Both the position numbers and the translations under genes were made by a program. DNA of 6,324 bases, from the NCBI GenBank assembly GCA_051658525.1, contig JBOFMT010000122.1, positions 1 to 6,324 on the forward strand, written 5' to 3'. Shown piece after piece: positions 4,179 through 6,324 of this stretch (the first letter of the stretch is position 1; every line of letters begins with the position of its first letter). The notes beneath the pieces are model-generated. The model was not told the DNA's origin and ran no database searches. It was given only the letters and a program-made list of their open reading frames with translations. This DNA is from JBOFMT01 sp051658525. GTDB taxonomy: Bacteria; Bacillota_I; Bacilli_A; Erysipelotrichales; Erysipelotrichaceae.

Positions 4179-6112
4179 AAGTAGATGTTTTGCGTATTGG
4201 TCTGTGTTTATGGTTACTATCCTATTGTAGAGGGTGGGTTCTTCTTCTTGGGCTAGTTTTTTGTTGTCTATTGCTGCTTAAAGATTCTTATATGGCGATT
4301 GTTATATTATTTGCATGTCTATTTGTGCTAGGGATTCAAAAACCACAGGCTAGCATACCAGAATCAACTGGACGTGTCATTGAAATCCAAGAAACGTATA
4401 TTATCATCCAAACGTCAAAAAGTAAGGCGATTGTTTATACAGAAAGCCTATTTTCCTATGGAGATGTGCTTGCACTAACGGGTGAGTGGAAGTTAATTCG
4501 TACCAATCAAAACTTTTATGGCTTTGATTATGAGCGCTATGTACATGCACAAGGAATCAATTATGCAATGCATCCCAAGTCAATCACGCTAGTACAGCCA
4601 GGAAGTAAAGCAAAAAATATCTTATTAGAATATCTAAGATCGCAAACTAGTCCCTTTAAAGAAGTTGGTTTACAACTACTCATTTATGAGAAATTTGGTA
4701 AAGAAGAACTTGATTATCTGCGTTTGAGTTTTAATATGGCACTCTTATCCCTTCGCAATGGATTGTTTGCACTGATTACCTTGCTGTTACCAAACCCGAT
4801 AGCGCATTTGATCATTACGACAATGTTTGGTGTACTTTGCTTGTTATTAGGGTTTCGCTATTTATGTTTTCGCATTGCCTTGCATGGTGCCTTGCGCTTG
4901 GTGTTACCACAAACAGGGGAAAAACAACGCTTTGGAATTTTACTTATTGTAAGCTTGCTCTGTTTTCCTAGCATTGGCTATAGTCTTAGTTTTTTGGTAC
5001 CGAGTCTATTTCGCTTGGCTCTACTGTTTGATCCCTATCAACACTTCCGATGGGTCAGAGCCTTGCTGTTAGCTTATTTACAAACCTTTTTCTTTCAAAC
5101 CCTATCGCTTATTTCTTTGTTTCTTTATCCCGTCTTGGTCCGCTTGGGTGGCTTGATATATGGTGTTTTTTTATTGAGTACCATTCTAGTCGAACTACAA
5201 CCAGTCGCATTGTGGCTGTATGAGTGCAGTATTCAACTACTAAAAATGCTAGAATCACTCTCACCACAATTGTGGATTGCAATGCCACTGCTTTGTTTCT
5301 GGTTTGGTTTATCTGCCATCTTTTACTATTTACAAGCAAATAAAACCAAAGTGCTACTCTCTAGCGTAGCTATGGTATTGTTATGTTATAGTATACCCAA
5401 ACTTCGCTTATTTCCTCGTGTTATCATGTTTGATGTCGGGCAAGGAGATATGATTTTAGTTGATTATGGACGAAGACGAGGTGTTATGCTAATCGATGCA
5501 GCGGGTGATACTAGTGGTCGTAATATTAGTGATATCCTAATGCCTAGTTTACAAGCCTATGGTATTAAAACTATCGAGCGTCTTGTGTTATCGCATGCTG
5601 ATTTTGATCATAGTGGTAATGCAGATTTGCTAGCTGATCTTGTTCCAATCAAACAAACGATCACGACAAAACAAGAATTGCTGTCACTACCAAACATGAC
5701 TCCTTTTTTATCGGATATCGACTTCTTTGATGAAAATGACAATTCTTTACTGTTTGCTACTAAGGTTGGTAGCCTTTGTGTTTTCTTTGGTGGAGATGCT
5801 GGTAAGGTTGTGGAGGAGCGCTTACTTGCAACCTATGAGCCTTATTCTTGTGATATCCTGAAGGTAAGTCATCATGGTTCTAAAACGAGTACAAGTTTAT
5901 CGCTACTTGAGTTCTTACGTCCACGAATTGGTTTGATTAGTGTTGGGTACGAAAATCACTATGGTCATCCTCATATTGAAGTATTAGAACAACTAGCGCT
6001 ATATGATGTCTTAGTGAAACAAACTGCATTGGATGGTGCAATTCAACTCATAGATTTTGGTTTCTTTCAAATTCTCATTACAGCAAGGAAAGAATTTGTT
6101 ATAATAGGGTAG
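4169..6112 (+). CDS. comEC: ComEC-type DNA internalization channel with MBL-like domain, divergent core
   Basis: 647 residues, shorter than the roughly 750 of B. subtilis and pneumococcal ComEC. ComEC carries single-stranded DNA across the membrane. N-terminal membrane helices (about 5-57) are followed by an OB-fold-like region (about 65-150, with NFYGFDYERYV at 115-125 matching the usual N-GGFD-YL block). A multi-helix competence domain follows (about 180-410), then a metallo-beta-lactamase-like domain (about 415-647). The last has FDVGQGD at 421-427, SHADFDH at 475-481, GGD ending at D543, SHHGS at 567-571 and YGHPH near 595, so metal ligands look intact. In the competence domain the stretch at 184-200 (LRLSFNMALLSLRNGLF) falls where relatives have a HL-AISGLH motif; both His and the SG are lacking. 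A later IGYSLSF matches the usual GFQLSF. The ATG overlaps the end of comEA by 10 bp with no good Shine-Dalgarno, implying translational coupling. The identity is firm; channel activity is uncertain. Confidence 0.92.
   Translation: MSLKVDVLRIGLCLWLLSYCRGWVLLLGLVFCCLLLLKDSYMAIVILFACLFVLGIQKPQASIPESTGRVIEIQETYIIIQTSKSKAIVYTESLFSYGDVLALTGEWKLIRTNQNFYGFDYERYVHAQGINYAMHPKSITLVQPGSKAKNILLEYLRSQTSPFKEVGLQLLIYEKFGKEELDYLRLSFNMALLSLRNGLFALITLLLPNPIAHLIITTMFGVLCLLLGFRYLCFRIALHGALRLVLPQTGEKQRFGILLIVSLLCFPSIGYSLSFLVPSLFRLALLFDPYQHFRWVRALLLAYLQTFFFQTLSLISLFLYPVLVRLGGLIYGVFLLSTILVELQPVALWLYECSIQLLKMLESLSPQLWIAMPLLCFWFGLSAIFYYLQANKTKVLLSSVAMVLLCYSIPKLRLFPRVIMFDVGQGDMILVDYGRRRGVMLIDAAGDTSGRNISDILMPSLQAYGIKTIERLVLSHADFDHSGNADLLADLVPIKQTITTKQELLSLPNMTPFLSDIDFFDENDNSLLFATKVGSLCVFFGGDAGKVVEERLLATYEPYSCDILKVSHHGSKTSTSLSLLEFLRPRIGLISVGYENHYGHPHIEVLEQLALYDVLVKQTALDGAIQLIDFGFFQILITARKEFVIIG
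6077..6105 (+). promoter_or_regulatory. Probable sigma-A promoter for holA within comEC
   Basis: A perfect -10 TATAAT (6100-6105) is preceded by an extended -10 TGT (6097-6099), and ATTACA (6077-6082; 4 of 6 to TTGACA) sits exactly 17 bases upstream. Predicted transcription start is near 6111-6113, only about 10 bases before the holA ATG, placing the Shine-Dalgarno at the very 5' end of the RNA. Confidence 0.6.
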
Positions 6113-6121
6113 GTGATAAAA

Positions 6122-6324
6122 ATGAACTATCTATATTATGGATTGGATGAATATCGTAAAAAACAAGCCATTACACAAATACTAAAAAAGAGTCAATTGG
6201 ATGAGATCAACATCGAACGGGTCGATGCCACACGTGTGAGTGTGCAGTCGATTTTGGATGATGCGATTACCATCCCTTTTCTTGCAGATGAAAAGGTCAT
6301 CATTGTCGAACAATGTCCGTATTT
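6122..6324 (+). CDS. holA: DNA polymerase III delta subunit, N-terminal part (3'-truncated by window edge)
   Basis: The frame is open from ATG 6122 to the window end, 67 codons plus two bases. The peptide begins MNYLYYGLDEYRKKQAI, like the N-terminal MxxYLLYGxDxYL opening of delta. It then has NIERVDATRVSVQSILDDA and TIPFLADEKVIIVEQCPY, matching the conserved 'T-PF-sdkKvviv' block that follows the first strand-helix units in HolA. Delta opens the beta sliding clamp as part of the clamp-loader complex. comEC-holA order is the same as comEC-yqeN in B. subtilis, which strengthens the call. The Shine-Dalgarno is AGGTGAT at 6111-6117, overlapping the comEC stop codon. The expected Walker-A-like position is not a full P-loop, as usual for delta. 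The AAA+ middle and C-terminal domains are outside the window. Confidence 0.9.
   Translation, partial: MNYLYYGLDEYRKKQAITQILKKSQLDEINIERVDATRVSVQSILDDAITIPFLADEKVIIVEQCPY

Noticed and set aside
5109..5339. 76-codon antisense open frame over comEC
   Set aside because: Shadow of the hydrophobic comEC coding stretch; no ribosome-binding site or domain evidence.

Overview
The window is a compact, AT-rich stretch of a Bacillota (low-GC Gram-positive) chromosome. All genes lie on the + strand, with gaps of 45 bp or less except for one 80-bp gap. The order alaS - ireB - ruvX - UPF0473 - mltG - udk - greA matches the alaS/yrzL/yrrK/yrzB/yrrL...udk/greA neighbourhood of Bacillus subtilis. The order comEA - comEC - holA matches the comE/yqeN neighbourhood. 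Relative to Bacillus, yrrM-yrrN-yrrO between mltG and udk is missing and so is comEB. Together with protein divergence this suggests a reduced Bacillota lineage, possibly Erysipelotrichia-like; that placement is a guess from gene order and style, not from a database match.

Layout: (1) 1-437, the 3' end of alaS (C-Ala/DHHA1 domain). (2) 481-3621, six genes in one apparent transcription unit: ireB, ruvX (starting inside the ireB stop codon), the UPF0473 gene, mltG (overlapping its predecessor), udk and greA. A small perfect hairpin sits on the ruvX stop codon. (3) 3628-3656, a rho-independent terminator after greA. (4) 3702-6112, a two-gene DNA-uptake operon: comEA (membrane-anchored SLBB + helix-hairpin-helix DNA receptor) overlapping comEC (DNA channel with a C-terminal metallo-beta-lactamase-like domain). 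(5) 6122-6324, the 5' end of holA (DNA polymerase III delta), with a good promoter inside the 3' end of comEC.

Functionally, the first block mixes translation (AlaRS), the PASTA-kinase substrate IreB, the RuvC-fold nuclease RuvX, the peptidoglycan-chain terminator MltG, pyrimidine salvage (Udk) and transcript-cleavage factor GreA: a housekeeping operon. The second block brings DNA across the membrane.

I see no mobile element, CRISPR array, tRNA, rRNA or clear novel multi-gene system. The points most worth a second look are the ComEC channel domain, which appears to have lost the family's usual 'AISG-L-H' signature while keeping an intact nuclease-like domain; the lack of a recognisable promoter for comEA just behind a terminator; an alternative inverted repeat embracing that terminator; four cysteines in the exported part of MltG; and the holA promoter that would give an extremely short leader.
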